From the NCBI GenBank assembly GCA_044361315.1, contig JBIKJA010000015.1, positions 1 through 64,000 on the forward strand: a DNA stretch of 64,000 nucleotides. Direction: 5' to 3'. How positions within the stretch are numbered: position 1 is the first letter of the stretch; each line of letters begins with the position of its first letter. The notes below the pieces were generated by a model. That model saw nothing but the letters and a program-made list of their open reading frames with translations, had not been told where the DNA came from and ran no database searches. Positions 43,769 to 51,759 of the stretch are shown piece after piece. Origin of the DNA: Crocinitomix sp044361315 (GTDB taxonomy: Bacteria; Bacteroidota; Bacteroidia; Flavobacteriales_D; Crocinitomicaceae). The translations under genes were made by a program, and so were the position numbers.

Positions 43769-44189
43769 CTGTTTAGAATTATAGAGCCTGAAGTTCCTGG
43801 TGGTTTAGAAATTGAACCCGAATTGGATAATTCAATACCTCCACCTTTAATTTCAAAATGTCATATTGAATTTGAGGGATGGTTAGGAAATGACATTTTA
43901 GAAATATTCCCGTGTTTTCTAATCTCCGAAACGTTAAAAATTAAAATTAATAAATGCTATGCTGACAGGAATAAATTTTATCAGGTTATTGTAACAAAAC
44001 CCCAACATTTTGTTGAATCATATCCTAATAAGTAACTTCCAACATTTTATTGGCTAAAATTATGGGGCAGTTTAAAAAAATGATTTTTCAATTGATGATG
44101 AAAATCGTTTCGTGATCTCCGACTTGGCATTCAAAATATTGTCTAAATTCAATATCACTGAAGCTTTAATAGAGGAGATAAATGATTAA
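43769..44189 (+). pseudogene. Imm11-like immunity protein gene, decayed
   Basis: The frame reads 'FRIIEPEVPGGLEIEPELDN', 'PPPLISKCHIEFEGWLGNDI', 'ILEIFPCFLISE' and 'VIVTKPQHFVESYPNK', then a TAA stop at 44033. In the same frame 'LPTFYWLKIMGQF' continues past the stop, and after a one-base shift near 44080 the frame 'NDFSIDDENRFVISDLAFKI' runs to TAA 44187-44189. Together these resemble, from memory, an Imm11-like immunity protein family of polymorphic toxin systems (xxWLKxxGxxxxDDFxIxxxxxLVVS). One nonsense and one frameshift mean it is dead or misassembled. No ATG start is visible. Confidence 0.55.
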
Positions 44190-44310
44190 CTGAACAAATC
44201 TTATTAATCCAAATTGGTCAAGAGTGTACCATTGTTTCAACCGAAGACAAAACCTTACCAAAACTTACGAAAAAATCACCCCTTTTGTCAATATTCATTC
44301 TAAATAAGCG

Positions 44311-44318
44311 TATTTTTG
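44311..44318 (+). promoter_or_regulatory. Candidate -7 element for the nfu gene
   Basis: TATTTTTG fits TAnnTTTG and lies 18 bp upstream of ATG 44337. A TTG at 44285-44287 is slightly too far (23 bp) for ideal spacing. Confidence 0.45.
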
Positions 44319-44336
44319 TACCAAATATTTGTCAAC

Positions 44337-44954
44337 ATGGAAGAAAGAAGAGTTCCAATCACCTTATACGCCGAAATGACGCCGAACCCCAACACCATGA
44401 AGTTCGTTGCGAATAAGTTCTTATTAATTACCGATCAAACCGTTCAGTTTGAAAGCAGTCAAGAAGCAAAAGGATTTTCCCCTTTAGCCGAAGCTTTGTT
44501 TGCTTTTCCTTTTGTCGATGCGGTTTTTATCTCTGGAAACTTTGTTACTGTTACCAAAACCAACAATGTCGATTGGGATTTTATCGTGATGGAATTGCGC
44601 GAATTTATCCGTGAATGGCTTGCTGACGGAAAAGAAGTATTAATCATGATGCCAAATCCTTCGTTAGCCGCTAAATCGGAAGAAAAAGAAAATGCCATTC
44701 CGCGCAGAACGTTTGCTCCTTCCGAGTTCGACGCTGCAATTATCGATTTATTAAACGAATATGTTCGCCCTGCTGTTGAAAATGACGGCGGCGCAATTGA
44801 CTATGTTGGTTTTGAAGAAGGGGTTGTCACGGTCGAATTGAAAGGTTCGTGTTCGGGTTGTCCATCTTCAACGGCTACCTTAAAAGGTGGGATCGAATCT
44901 TTACTAAAAGCAAATATAGAACAAGTGCAGGAAGTGGTTGCCCTAAGCAATTAA
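44337..44954 (+). CDS. NifU-family iron-sulfur scaffold protein (Nfu)
   Basis: A 205-residue protein. The N-terminal Nfu domain is recognisable by 'MTPNPNTMKFVANKFLL' (about 12-28). The C-terminal NifU-like domain contains the cluster-binding CxxC in 'GSCSGCPSSTATLKGG' (about residues 173-188). It delivers [4Fe-4S] clusters to target enzymes such as aconitase or lipoyl synthase. ATG 44337 is preferred over an upstream TTG (44316), which overlaps the promoter. It stands alone. Confidence 0.92.
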   Translation: MEERRVPITLYAEMTPNPNTMKFVANKFLLITDQTVQFESSQEAKGFSPLAEALFAFPFVDAVFISGNFVTVTKTNNVDWDFIVMELREFIREWLADGKEVLIMMPNPSLAAKSEEKENAIPRRTFAPSEFDAAIIDLLNEYVRPAVENDGGAIDYVGFEEGVVTVELKGSCSGCPSSTATLKGGIESLLKANIEQVQEVVALSN

Positions 44955-45080
44955 TGAACACCGAAAAAATCATGGATGGACAATAACAGCATCACATGGA
45001 TTAAAAATTCAAAAAGTAAAACCAAAACAAACCACTATTGTTTAATCATTGAACAAAACCTGTAGAGAGGATGTGGTGGA

Positions 45081-45139
45081 TGCAAATATCAATCATTCGA
45101 ACTATATTTGCAAACTGTCAAAAAAGTCAACCACGTACA
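45081..45139 (+). repeat. 60-bp direct repeat, upstream copy
   Basis: About 88% identical to 45329-45388, with a one-base indel. It contains TATATTTG at 45103-45110, but the TTG of the active-looking copy is ATG here (in GGATGC), so its -33 element is weakened. No start codon follows. Confidence 0.7.
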
Positions 45140-45328
45140 ACATCAATCATTAGATTGCCTCACCTAACTAATAAGAAGCACGACGTCGGTTTTTTTTAGC
45201 CATAAAACGAAGAAAATTCAATAAAAACCGCGGGCCTAAACACACGTTCTCTGCTTCGTTTTCATAGGTTCAACAGATCACTGGCGAGTTGCTCCGCAGC
45301 AGAGCTCGTTTCCGTTTCTAATGAACAT

Positions 45329-45388
45329 TGCAAAAATCAATCATTCAAACTATATTTGCAAACTATCAAAAAAGTCAGCCACGTTCAA
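45329..45388 (+). repeat. 60-bp direct repeat, downstream copy with promoter
   Basis: Contains TTG 45328-45330 and TATATTTG 45351-45358 separated by 20 bp, a textbook Bacteroidota promoter. It ends exactly at the ATG (45389) of the glycosyltransferase gene. The upstream copy is a diverged duplicate. Confidence 0.7.
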
Positions 45389-46168
45389 ATGGAGGTCATA
45401 GAAAATAAGCTATCGGTTGTCATTATTACGTTTAATGAAGAAAAAAACATTGACCGTTGCTTGGCTTCGATTGCAGATATTGCCGACGAAATTATTGTAG
45501 TAGATAGTTTTTCGACAGACAAAACCGAAAGCATTTGTGCCAACTACCAGGTTCGTTTTATTGGTCATAAATTCGATGGCCATATCGAACAAAAAAACTG
45601 GGCACGCGCGCAGGCCACGCACGAACTAATTTTATCCCTCGATGCGGATGAAGCTTTGGACGGAACCTTAAAAAAATCGATTGCTGAACTCAAGAAAAAT
45701 CCTATTCACAACGGATATAAAATGAATCGCTTAACCAATTATTGTGGGAAATGGATTCGTCACACTGGTTGGTATCCTGACACAAAATTGCGGGTTTGGA
45801 AAAACACCAAAGGTCAATGGCAAGGCGAAAATCCACACGATGAATTTGTATTATTTAACGAAATCGATCATGTGGAGCATTTGAAAGGAGACCTCTTGCA
45901 TTATAGCTATCATCATCCTTCAGATCACGATAAACAAATCGAATATTTCACCAATATTGCCGCCAAAGCATTTGTTGCGCGCGGTAAAAAGCCGTATCTC
46001 TTTCAAACTTATTTAAGTGCTTTTATAAAATTCATTAAATGCTATTTTATCAAATTGGGTTTTTTGGATGGAAAAGAGGGTTGGATTATCAGTAAAAAAT
46101 CTAGTTACGCGGCCTATTTAAAATATAAAAAAATTAATAAACTTCTAAAAAGTGATCAAAAACCCTGA
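45389..46168 (+). CDS. Family 2 glycosyltransferase, LPS core type (WaaE/KdtX-like)
   Basis: A 259-residue GT-A protein beginning 'MEVIENKLSVVIITFNEEKN'; ATG 45389 is preferred to an upstream TTG that lies in the promoter. 'EIIVVDSFSTDKT' (nucleotide site) and 'ILSLDADEALD' (metal-binding DxD-like) match the WaaE/KdtX branch that adds a glucose to LPS core heptose. The C-terminal half has hydrophobic helices. It overlaps the heptosyltransferase gene by 17 bp, forming an LPS-core pair. Confidence 0.85.
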   Translation: MEVIENKLSVVIITFNEEKNIDRCLASIADIADEIIVVDSFSTDKTESICANYQVRFIGHKFDGHIEQKNWARAQATHELILSLDADEALDGTLKKSIAELKKNPIHNGYKMNRLTNYCGKWIRHTGWYPDTKLRVWKNTKGQWQGENPHDEFVLFNEIDHVEHLKGDLLHYSYHHPSDHDKQIEYFTNIAAKAFVARGKKPYLFQTYLSAFIKFIKCYFIKLGFLDGKEGWIISKKSSYAAYLKYKKINKLLKSDQKP

Positions 46169-47147
46169 ATCAATTGTTATTAGCCGAACAGATAGCATCG
46201 GGGATGTTATTTTGACCTTGCCACTAGTTGGAATTTTACGTGACCGTTTTCCGAACGCTCGACTCATTTTTTTGGGAAACACCTACACTAAACCAGTTTT
46301 GGATTGTTGTGAACACTTAGATGAAGTTTGGGATTGGAAGACAGTCGAAGCGATGGAACATTCAGAACAAGTCACTTGGCTGAAGAATCAAAAAATAGAT
46401 ACCTTCATTCATGTTTTTCCGGTACGTGAAATTGCGCGTTTAGCTAAAAAGGCTAAAATTCCTAATCGAATAGGTACATCACATCGATTTTTTCATTGGT
46501 TTACCTGTAATTATCGACCAAGTTTTACCCGCAAAAATTCGGAATTGCACGAAGCGCAATTAAATACTAAGCTTTTAGAACCTTTGCGCATTGGCTCAGA
46601 TTACAACTTGACAGAACTTACAGAACATCTTGGTTTCACCAAACTACCTTCAATCAATTCTGTTTTTAGCGTTTTGTTGTCTCCTGCCAAACTCAATGTG
46701 ATTTTACATTGTAAATCACAAGGCAGTGCTGTCGAATGGGGAATAGAAAATTTTGTGGAATTGGCCAAAAGCTTAGACCCAGAAAAATTTAATGTCTTTT
46801 TTACAGGAACGGAAAACGAAGGATTAATTTTTAGAAAACACTTGCCTCAATTTTCCAATATCCATGACCTATCTGGTAAAATGACCTTGTCGGAATTAAT
46901 TGCTTTTATTGGACATGCGGATGCCTTGGTAGCAGCAAGCACTGGGCCATTACATTTGGCGGGAGTTTTAAATATTAAGACCATTGGACTCTTTGCTGGA
47001 AAAAAACCAATCCATTCTGGAAGGTGGAAACCATTAGGAAAGAACGTTTTAATCTTTGAAGACAAAAAAATTTCAGATTTGACCCAACCTTTATTGATTC
47101 CTTTACGTGATATAGAAAAAGCATTGGAAAGTGCTTCAAAAAAATAA
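46152..47147 (+). CDS. Heptosyltransferase-type (GT9) glycosyltransferase
   Basis: A 331-residue GT-B protein. 'VISRTDSIGDVILTLPLVGIL' segments (residues 9-29) form the acceptor-side signature of ADP-heptose:LPS heptosyltransferases. 'FFTGTENEGLI' and 'ASTGPLHLAGVLNIKTIGLF' (nucleotide-binding loop) follow. It transfers heptose or a similar sugar to LPS core. Start is GTG 46152, overlapping the preceding gene by 17 bp, so the two are translationally coupled. Confidence 0.87.
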   Translation: MIKNPESIVISRTDSIGDVILTLPLVGILRDRFPNARLIFLGNTYTKPVLDCCEHLDEVWDWKTVEAMEHSEQVTWLKNQKIDTFIHVFPVREIARLAKKAKIPNRIGTSHRFFHWFTCNYRPSFTRKNSELHEAQLNTKLLEPLRIGSDYNLTELTEHLGFTKLPSINSVFSVLLSPAKLNVILHCKSQGSAVEWGIENFVELAKSLDPEKFNVFFTGTENEGLIFRKHLPQFSNIHDLSGKMTLSELIAFIGHADALVAASTGPLHLAGVLNIKTIGLFAGKKPIHSGRWKPLGKNVLIFEDKKISDLTQPLLIPLRDIEKALESASKK

Positions 47148-47535
47148 GCCTGGAGCTTCTCTAGTGAACCAGGCCTATAAACTTTGAAATGAAAAAAACT
47201 ACTTACTCTGTGCTTAAATATAAAAACTAATTTCGACTAAAACAAATTTTTTTGTTAATTGCTTTGAAAACCAATGGTCTTGTTTTTCAAATTATTATGT
47301 TATCTAAAAGATAATCAGCTAAAAGCGCACCATTGTTGGGTGAAAATATTTATTTTATTTTATTCAAACACAACCAAAAAAATTTGCTTAATTTGTTGTT
47401 TTTGTTTAATAGATCGATTTTAGTAGCCGCAGAAATTTCAAAAAAAATGTTATCTCCCCTTTCCAAAAACATAAATTTTAAGTTTTGGCAAGGATTTTGA
47501 TTTTACCCTTGTATTAAACCATAAAAATTAAAGTA
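47148..47535. other. AT-rich intergenic region
   Basis: Begins with a GCCTGG/CCAGGC stem (47148-47174) right after the glycosyltransferase stop, without a T-tract. The remainder is AT-rich with no coding sign. Near its end TACCCTTG is one mismatch from the -7 consensus of the DUF3108 gene. Confidence 0.4.
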
Positions 47536-48339
47536 ATGAAAAATATAGGATTAGCAATTTTGGCCATGTCTGCCATTATCGCCAGTCACGCAGTAGAAGC
47601 AGATGATGAGGTAGATAAAGATGCATTTAAAACAGTTAACCAAAAAGCTTTTAAGCCCGGTGAAAAATTAATTTATCGGTTGTCCTATGGTGTTTTTGAT
47701 GCTGGTGAAGCAACACTTTCTGTCGAAGAAACCTCAAAAATGGTGCGTGGCAGAAAATTGTGGAAAGTAAAAGGTATCGGTAAAACGATTTCCGCATTCG
47801 AATGGTTTTATAAAGTAAACGACCGTTACGAATCATACATGGACGCCGAAGGAATGTTTCCATGGTTGTTTATTCGACGCGTAAATGAGGGCGGGTATAT
47901 CATCAACCAAGATTATACATTTCACCAACATCAAAACAAGGTAGACAACGGAGCTGGCAAAAAATTTGACATCCCAGCCATGGCGCAAGATATGATTTCA
48001 AGTTTTTATTATGCTCGCACCATCGATTATAGTAAAGCAAAAGTTGGTGATAAATTTTTGGTTAATATCTTTTTAGATGATGAATTGTATCCTACCAAAA
48101 TAAAATATCTTGGTAAAGAAATCATCAAAACTAGACGTGGAAAATTCCGTTGCCTAAAATTCGCTCCGGTCGTGCAAGAGGGACGAGTATTTAACAGCGA
48201 AGAAGATTTAACCGTTTGGATCACTGACGATGCGAATAAAATACCAATTATGGCACGTGCAAACCTAAAAGTAGGTTCAATGAAAATGCACTTGGTTGAT
48301 TGGGTTGGATTATCTAACCCAATGGCAAAAGTCCCTTAA
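47536..48339 (+). CDS. DUF3108 domain protein
   Basis: A 267-residue protein with a signal peptide (residues 1-20, ending 'ASHAVEA') and the DUF3108 domain: 'FKPGEKLIYRLSYGVFDAGE' (about 40-58), 'DRYESYMDAEGMFPWLFIRR', and 'GRVFNSEEDLTVWITDDANK'. The domain is a periplasmic beta-barrel-like module with no established function; in several groups it accompanies envelope biogenesis genes. Single gene followed by a candidate terminator. Confidence 0.87.
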   Translation: MKNIGLAILAMSAIIASHAVEADDEVDKDAFKTVNQKAFKPGEKLIYRLSYGVFDAGEATLSVEETSKMVRGRKLWKVKGIGKTISAFEWFYKVNDRYESYMDAEGMFPWLFIRRVNEGGYIINQDYTFHQHQNKVDNGAGKKFDIPAMAQDMISSFYYARTIDYSKAKVGDKFLVNIFLDDELYPTKIKYLGKEIIKTRRGKFRCLKFAPVVQEGRVFNSEEDLTVWITDDANKIPIMARANLKVGSMKMHLVDWVGLSNPMAKVP

Positions 48340-48384
48340 CAGACAAGGTAAACCCTTCTAAAGGCTGGTTTAATAAATAAAAAA

Positions 48385-48420
48385 GTTCGCTTCAAATTCG
48401 TTTGAGCGGGCTTTTTCTTT
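48385..48420 (+). terminator. Candidate terminator of the DUF3108 gene
   Basis: GTTCGCT (48385-48391) can pair with AGCGGGC (48405-48411) using two G-T pairs, followed by TTTTTCTTTTT. Confidence 0.5.
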
Positions 48421-48520
48421 TTGTTGTGATTGGGGCTGACTGGAATTATTGCCCATGCGTATTTTAACAATTTGCTCAATCAACTTAAAAATTATATCTG
48501 AGTAACGGAGGAAAATTTGA

Positions 48521-48801
48521 ATGGACATGCAAAAAAATAAACCATGGAACAATGAATTGGATAAAATTCGCTCCGTTTTAGCGCGAGTTCCAATAGAAAT
48601 TGAAGTGAAATAGCGCCCCAATGTTTATACCTATAAAGGGGTGTTTTTGAAAGTTCATTAAAACGCTTATCACATGGCACACAAAAAGAATACATTACCT
48701 ATTTAAACCAGCCCAAACAAGAAGCCACCAAACACACTCGTTTAGAGAAAATAATTCCAATGGTGAAGAATGGTAAAGGGTTGAACGATAAGTATAAATA
48801 G
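48521..48801 (+). pseudogene. YdeI/OmpD-associated (DUF1801 + OmdA) gene relic
   Basis: ATG 48521 starts 'NKPWNNELDKIRSVLARVPI' then 'EIEVK', followed by TAG where the family has a conserved Trp (K-W-G). The frame then resumes 'RPNVYTYKGVFLK'. After a shift and a large internal loss the C-terminal 'LKRLSHGTQKEYITYLNQPK' and 'LEKIIPMVKNGKGLNDKYK' end at TAG 48799-48801. Intact homologues, as I recall them, are about 190 residues; here the central half is missing. This is true gene decay rather than a single read error. Family function: bacteriocin or stress tolerance links only. Confidence 0.7.
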
Positions 48802-48927
48802 GGCTGAAAACGCTCGGCCTTGGTTTCCTTCAATCTCAAAAAACCAACCTTCATGCTGGGACATATTCGGAGATACTACAAATTTGGAAATAATTAAAAA
48901 TTGGTGATTATCCACGAAACGAGAATT

Positions 48928-49149
48928 TTAGCGTTTAAACAATTTCCTATTCACGAAAATTAACAAAATCGCCCCGACCGTTGCAGAAATAATTGAGCCT
49001 AACCAGCTTGTTGTCTCTCCAAAACCGAGAATTCCGAACAACCAACTTCCAATAAATCCTCCTGCCAAACCTAAAATAATGTTCCAAATAACACCTTCTT
49101 TTTTTGAATTCATTAGTTTGCCTGCCAAATAACCTGCAACTCCTCCCAA
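48928..49149 (-). CDS. GlsB/YeaQ/YmgE family membrane protein, probably frameshifted at 5' end
   Basis: A small protein of two or three helices with the transglycosylase-associated (GlsB/YeaQ) pattern: 'GGVAGYLAGKLMNSKKEGVI', 'NIILGLAGGFIGSWLFGILG' and 'WLGSIISATVGAILLIFV'. The family usually starts MG-I-I-x-x-L-I-GGVAG. Here ATG 49174 encodes 'MGIIVVLLIG', but an extra G in the run GGGAGGAG (about 49140-49148) puts it out of frame. Removing one base restores 'MGIIVVLLIGGVAGYLAG'. Either a TTG start at 49149 is used, or the gene is broken, or the base is an error. Members are often stress-induced. Confidence 0.65.
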   Translation of the reverse strand: MGGVAGYLAGKLMNSKKEGVIWNIILGLAGGFIGSWLFGILGFGETTSWLGSIISATVGAILLIFVNRKLFKR

Positions 49150-49331
49150 TCAATAAGACTACTATAATTCCCATGACTTGTGTTTTTTATTGTTGATTTT
49201 AAACAAGTTTGCATTAAAAAACTTATACGCAAGCCTACCTGTAGATGAAAAGAATAAATTTCTCGACCAATTGCACCAACTTGATTTAACATTCATCATA
49301 CTAAAAATCATAATTTTCCGTTGGTACTCGT

Positions 49332-49991
49332 ATGAAAATAATTAACTTCATTCTCGTCCTTGTTTCTTTTTCAGCGGTTGGACAATTCACCAATTACCTA
49401 CCAAACCGCAAATTAGAAAAAACGGTTTCAAAAGATTATTACAATACCGAGTACATTTATATTGCAAACCTCACTGAAAATCCTTTGTCCTTAAACTTTG
49501 AATTAATTGAGGACAATTTAATTAACGGTTGGAGCGCCACCGTTTGCACCAATCTTAAATGTTACAGTGATTTACCCAAATCGGGCAGTTTAGGACAAAT
49601 TTCATCTTCGGAACAAGCCTTTGTTTCTATTAACTTGGCGGCCAATGAAACGATTGGCACTGGATCCCTTACATTTTTAATTACTAGCTCAACCGAGCCA
49701 AGTTTAAAAGACACGCTGACTTTTATTTTCAATGTCACCGCGGATGGATCCGTCCAAGCACAACCTTGGGCAAAAATTAACTTCACCAACGGCATTGTCA
49801 CCTTGCTTTTGGACAATCCTTTTCTAAAAGGAAATCTTCAAATTTTTGATGCTTCGGGAAAACCTGTTTTAGATACAGCTCTTTCAAGCATTGTGTCCTA
49901 TCCGTTAAGAGATCATCCAGCAGGAATTTACATCGTTTTTATTCGTGACGAAAACGACCGAATCATTCAAAGGAAAATAGTAAACACATAA
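49332..49991 (+). CDS. Secreted protein with type A T9SS sorting domain
   Basis: A 219-residue protein. Residues 1-17 are a signal peptide (LVLVSFSAVGQ). A beta-rich domain follows (about 25-140; 'EYIYIANLTENPLSLNFEL', two Cys in 'VCTNLKCY' likely disulfide-bonded). The C-terminal ~75 residues are a Por-type sorting domain: 'LQIFDASGKPVLDT', 'YPLRDHPAGIYIVFI' and a basic end. So it is exported by the type IX system and cleaved or anchored at the surface. The central domain resembles immunoglobulin-like adhesive folds; target unknown. Confidence 0.85.
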   Translation: MKIINFILVLVSFSAVGQFTNYLPNRKLEKTVSKDYYNTEYIYIANLTENPLSLNFELIEDNLINGWSATVCTNLKCYSDLPKSGSLGQISSSEQAFVSINLAANETIGTGSLTFLITSSTEPSLKDTLTFIFNVTADGSVQAQPWAKINFTNGIVTLLLDNPFLKGNLQIFDASGKPVLDTALSSIVSYPLRDHPAGIYIVFIRDENDRIIQRKIVNT

Positions 49992-50023
49992 AAAAAGCCA
50001 GTCTTTCTTTCGAAAAACTGGCT
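49990..50023 (-). terminator. Terminator of the small membrane protein gene
   Basis: On the minus strand AGCCAGT (50023-50017) pairs with ACTGGCT (50002-49996), followed by T7. It lies 21 bp beyond the gene that ends at 50045; it may also act for the convergent T9SS gene. Confidence 0.7.
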
Positions 50024-50044
50024 CAAACCTCGTGTTAAATAAAA

Positions 50045-50413
50045 CTATTCGCCAGGTTGGCCTAATTTAGAATTTTCAGTTGGAGAGGATTCATTTCCAC
50101 ATCCTCTTCCAAATTTGGATTTCCAACGGCGTTTATCCTCGTCAGACAAACCACCCCATTTTTGTTTAAACTTATGTTTCCAGCCTCCTTTGGGGCAATT
50201 GTTAGAGTTACAACAACCGCGTCCTCTGCCCATACTAAAACCTCCAAACAATATTTTGGAAATTAAGAGTAATCCAGCGGCTTGCCAAAAACTAATACTA
50301 GTTAATCCAAAAACCAGCGGCATAATCCAATTCCACAAGTGCATAAAACCCCAAATAAACAGGACAACAAATCCTACAAATAAGAAGGGTAAAAAAATCC
50401 ATTTCTTTTTCAT
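50045..50413 (-). CDS. Small Cys/Gly-rich membrane protein beside an ECF sigma factor
   Basis: A 122-residue protein with two membrane helices (about 5-24 and 27-58) and a charged tail with a Cys cluster 'GRGRGCCNSNNCPKGGW' and 'FGRGCGNE'. Its ATG overlaps the sigma factor stop (ATGA), so the two form an operon. It lacks a recognisable anti-sigma motif, yet its position suggests that role. The Cys residues could bind metal or sense redox state. I do not know a named family. Confidence 0.72.
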   Translation of the reverse strand: MKKKWIFLPFLFVGFVVLFIWGFMHLWNWIMPLVFGLTSISFWQAAGLLLISKILFGGFSMGRGRGCCNSNNCPKGGWKHKFKQKWGGLSDEDKRRWKSKFGRGCGNESSPTENSKLGQPGE

Positions 50414-50973
50414 TCTACAATTATTTCGTTATACAATTCAGTTAATTTTTCGCGCAAGTGCAAAATTGCATACCGTTTTCTTGAAATAAGCGTTTTTACT
50501 GGTTCGCCCGTTAATTCAGCAATTTCTTTAAACGATAAATCATCAAATTCATGTTGAGTAAATACGCTTCGCTGTTCTTCCGGAAGTTCAGCCAATCCCT
50601 CTTCTAAAACTTCCCATACCATTTCACGTGTTAAAACGGCATCGGGCAAATCAGTTAAGTCAGGAATACAGTGCTCAAATTGTAAACGCATTTCGTCGTC
50701 TTCATTCACAGCTTTATTCACTTCCGAAAAATTCACGTTCTTTTTCTTTCTGTATAAATCTGTAATCTCATTCCGCGCCACTTGAAACAACCAAGCACTC
50801 ATTTTTTCAATCGTATTCACCTCATCTGAAACGCGCACGAGTTGGTAAAAAACATCTTGTAAAATATCCTCCGCTTCCAAGGTCGATTTTACTCGTTTCC
50901 GAATAAAATTGAACAACCTATTCTCCTCCTTTTCTACTGTTTCTGATATAACTCCTGCACTCTCTTTTAACAT
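50410..50973 (-). CDS. ECF sigma factor (SigZ-like)
   Basis: A 187-residue sigma factor. Region 2: 'LFNFIRKRVKSTLEAEDILQ' and 'VFYQLVRVSDEV', then 'MSAWLFQVARNEITDLYRKK' (about 59-78). Region 4: 'ELPEEQRSVFTQHEFDDLSF', 'KEIAELTGEPVKTLISRKRY' (about 137-170). The spacing and 'GLAELPEEQR' resemble SigZ-like ECFs. Immediately followed by the small membrane protein gene. No promoter motif identified upstream. Confidence 0.85.
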   Translation of the reverse strand: MLKESAGVISETVEKEENRLFNFIRKRVKSTLEAEDILQDVFYQLVRVSDEVNTIEKMSAWLFQVARNEITDLYRKKKNVNFSEVNKAVNEDDEMRLQFEHCIPDLTDLPDAVLTREMVWEVLEEGLAELPEEQRSVFTQHEFDDLSFKEIAELTGEPVKTLISRKRYAILHLREKLTELYNEIIVE

Positions 50974-51132
50974 GATTCAATATACTTGCTCATTGATAGA
51001 CGAACCAAGTGTAAAAATATTTTAAATTATTTCTGCTTAGTTGTTAATTAAATCAAATTCAACAGTTTATCAATTAATTTTTTTGTATGACTTTAAAAGG
51101 GTGCCCCAAAACTCGAGACACGCTTTTACTTC

Positions 51133-51357
51133 TTAGGTAAATACTTCTCTCAATGTCATTAATTGAATTTCAAATCGTTCGAGGGACCTCTCTGTGAAAA
51201 AGATCTCAGCCGACACCGCATAGAGTTTTGGATTTGAATTATCCGATTTTCTAATTTCAGAAAGTTGAATTTTGATTTGCTCAATGGATTCGCGAATCAC
51301 AGCAATTCGGGAGTTTACTTTTTTGGAATCTAACGAATTTTTGTCATTTGTCTTCAT
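51133..51357 (-). CDS. Small coiled-coil hypothetical protein
   Basis: From ATG 51357 the gene encodes 74 residues, mostly one or two amphipathic helices ('RIAVIRESIEQIKIQLSEIR', 'YAVSAEIFFTERSLERFEIQ'). An upstream TTG-led extension to 51417 exists but looks unlike a natural start. No signal peptide or domain; function unknown. It lies in a gene-poor stretch. Confidence 0.55.
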   Translation of the reverse strand: MKTNDKNSLDSKKVNSRIAVIRESIEQIKIQLSEIRKSDNSNPKLYAVSAEIFFTERSLERFEIQLMTLREVFT

Positions 51358-51467
51358 ACTTGTTGTTTTTTTTGAGACAGATAAACCAGTTAGGTGGGCA
51401 ACAACAAGACATTTCACAAAAAAATACGATTCAGCGCTAGCTGATTGGAGATTTTTTTGTGAAATTT

Positions 51468-51531
51468 CATTTTAGTCTTGTTATTGGTCGACTTGTTGGT
51501 ACCTTGGTCGATGGAATAAAAAAATAAGAAG
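51468..51531 (+). repeat. Short dispersed repeat, copy 2
   Basis: Partner of 15972-16034 (see that entry). It lies at the start of an 800-bp gene-poor stretch before purH. Confidence 0.45.
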
Positions 51532-51565
51532 ACTAAGGAAATTTTTGGTGATTCCAAACGATTAG

Positions 51566-51759
51566 TTTGATGAAGGATTAGCGCATGAAATTTTTCACCA
51601 CATTTCCGAAGAAGAATTAGGTAACTACGATTATAGTTACAACGCATTAGGAATCGAAAAATGTCAAACAGAATAAGGGGTTACGGCTGTTTTTTTGGAA
51701 ATTTCTACCATCGACCCTGCTAGCACAGATAAGGAAAACCAGAAGCCTTTAAAAATTTA
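51566..51759 (+). pseudogene. Short gene relic with in-frame stop
   Basis: One frame reads 'FDEGLAHEIFHHISEEELGN' and 'YDYSYNALGIEKCQTE', stop TAA (51674-51676), then 'GVTAVFLEISTIDPASTDKE' to TAG. Protein-like composition on both sides of the stop, and a stop just before the start, suggest the remains of a gene. No family recognised. Confidence 0.35.

Larger units (their letters stand above)
44955..45388. other. Intergenic region with a duplicated promoter segment
   Basis: No gene is seen. It holds two copies of a 60-bp segment (separately listed) with about 190 bp between them that contain a CG-rich patch (AACCGCGGGCC) and a small hairpin near 45281-45308. Confidence 0.55.
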
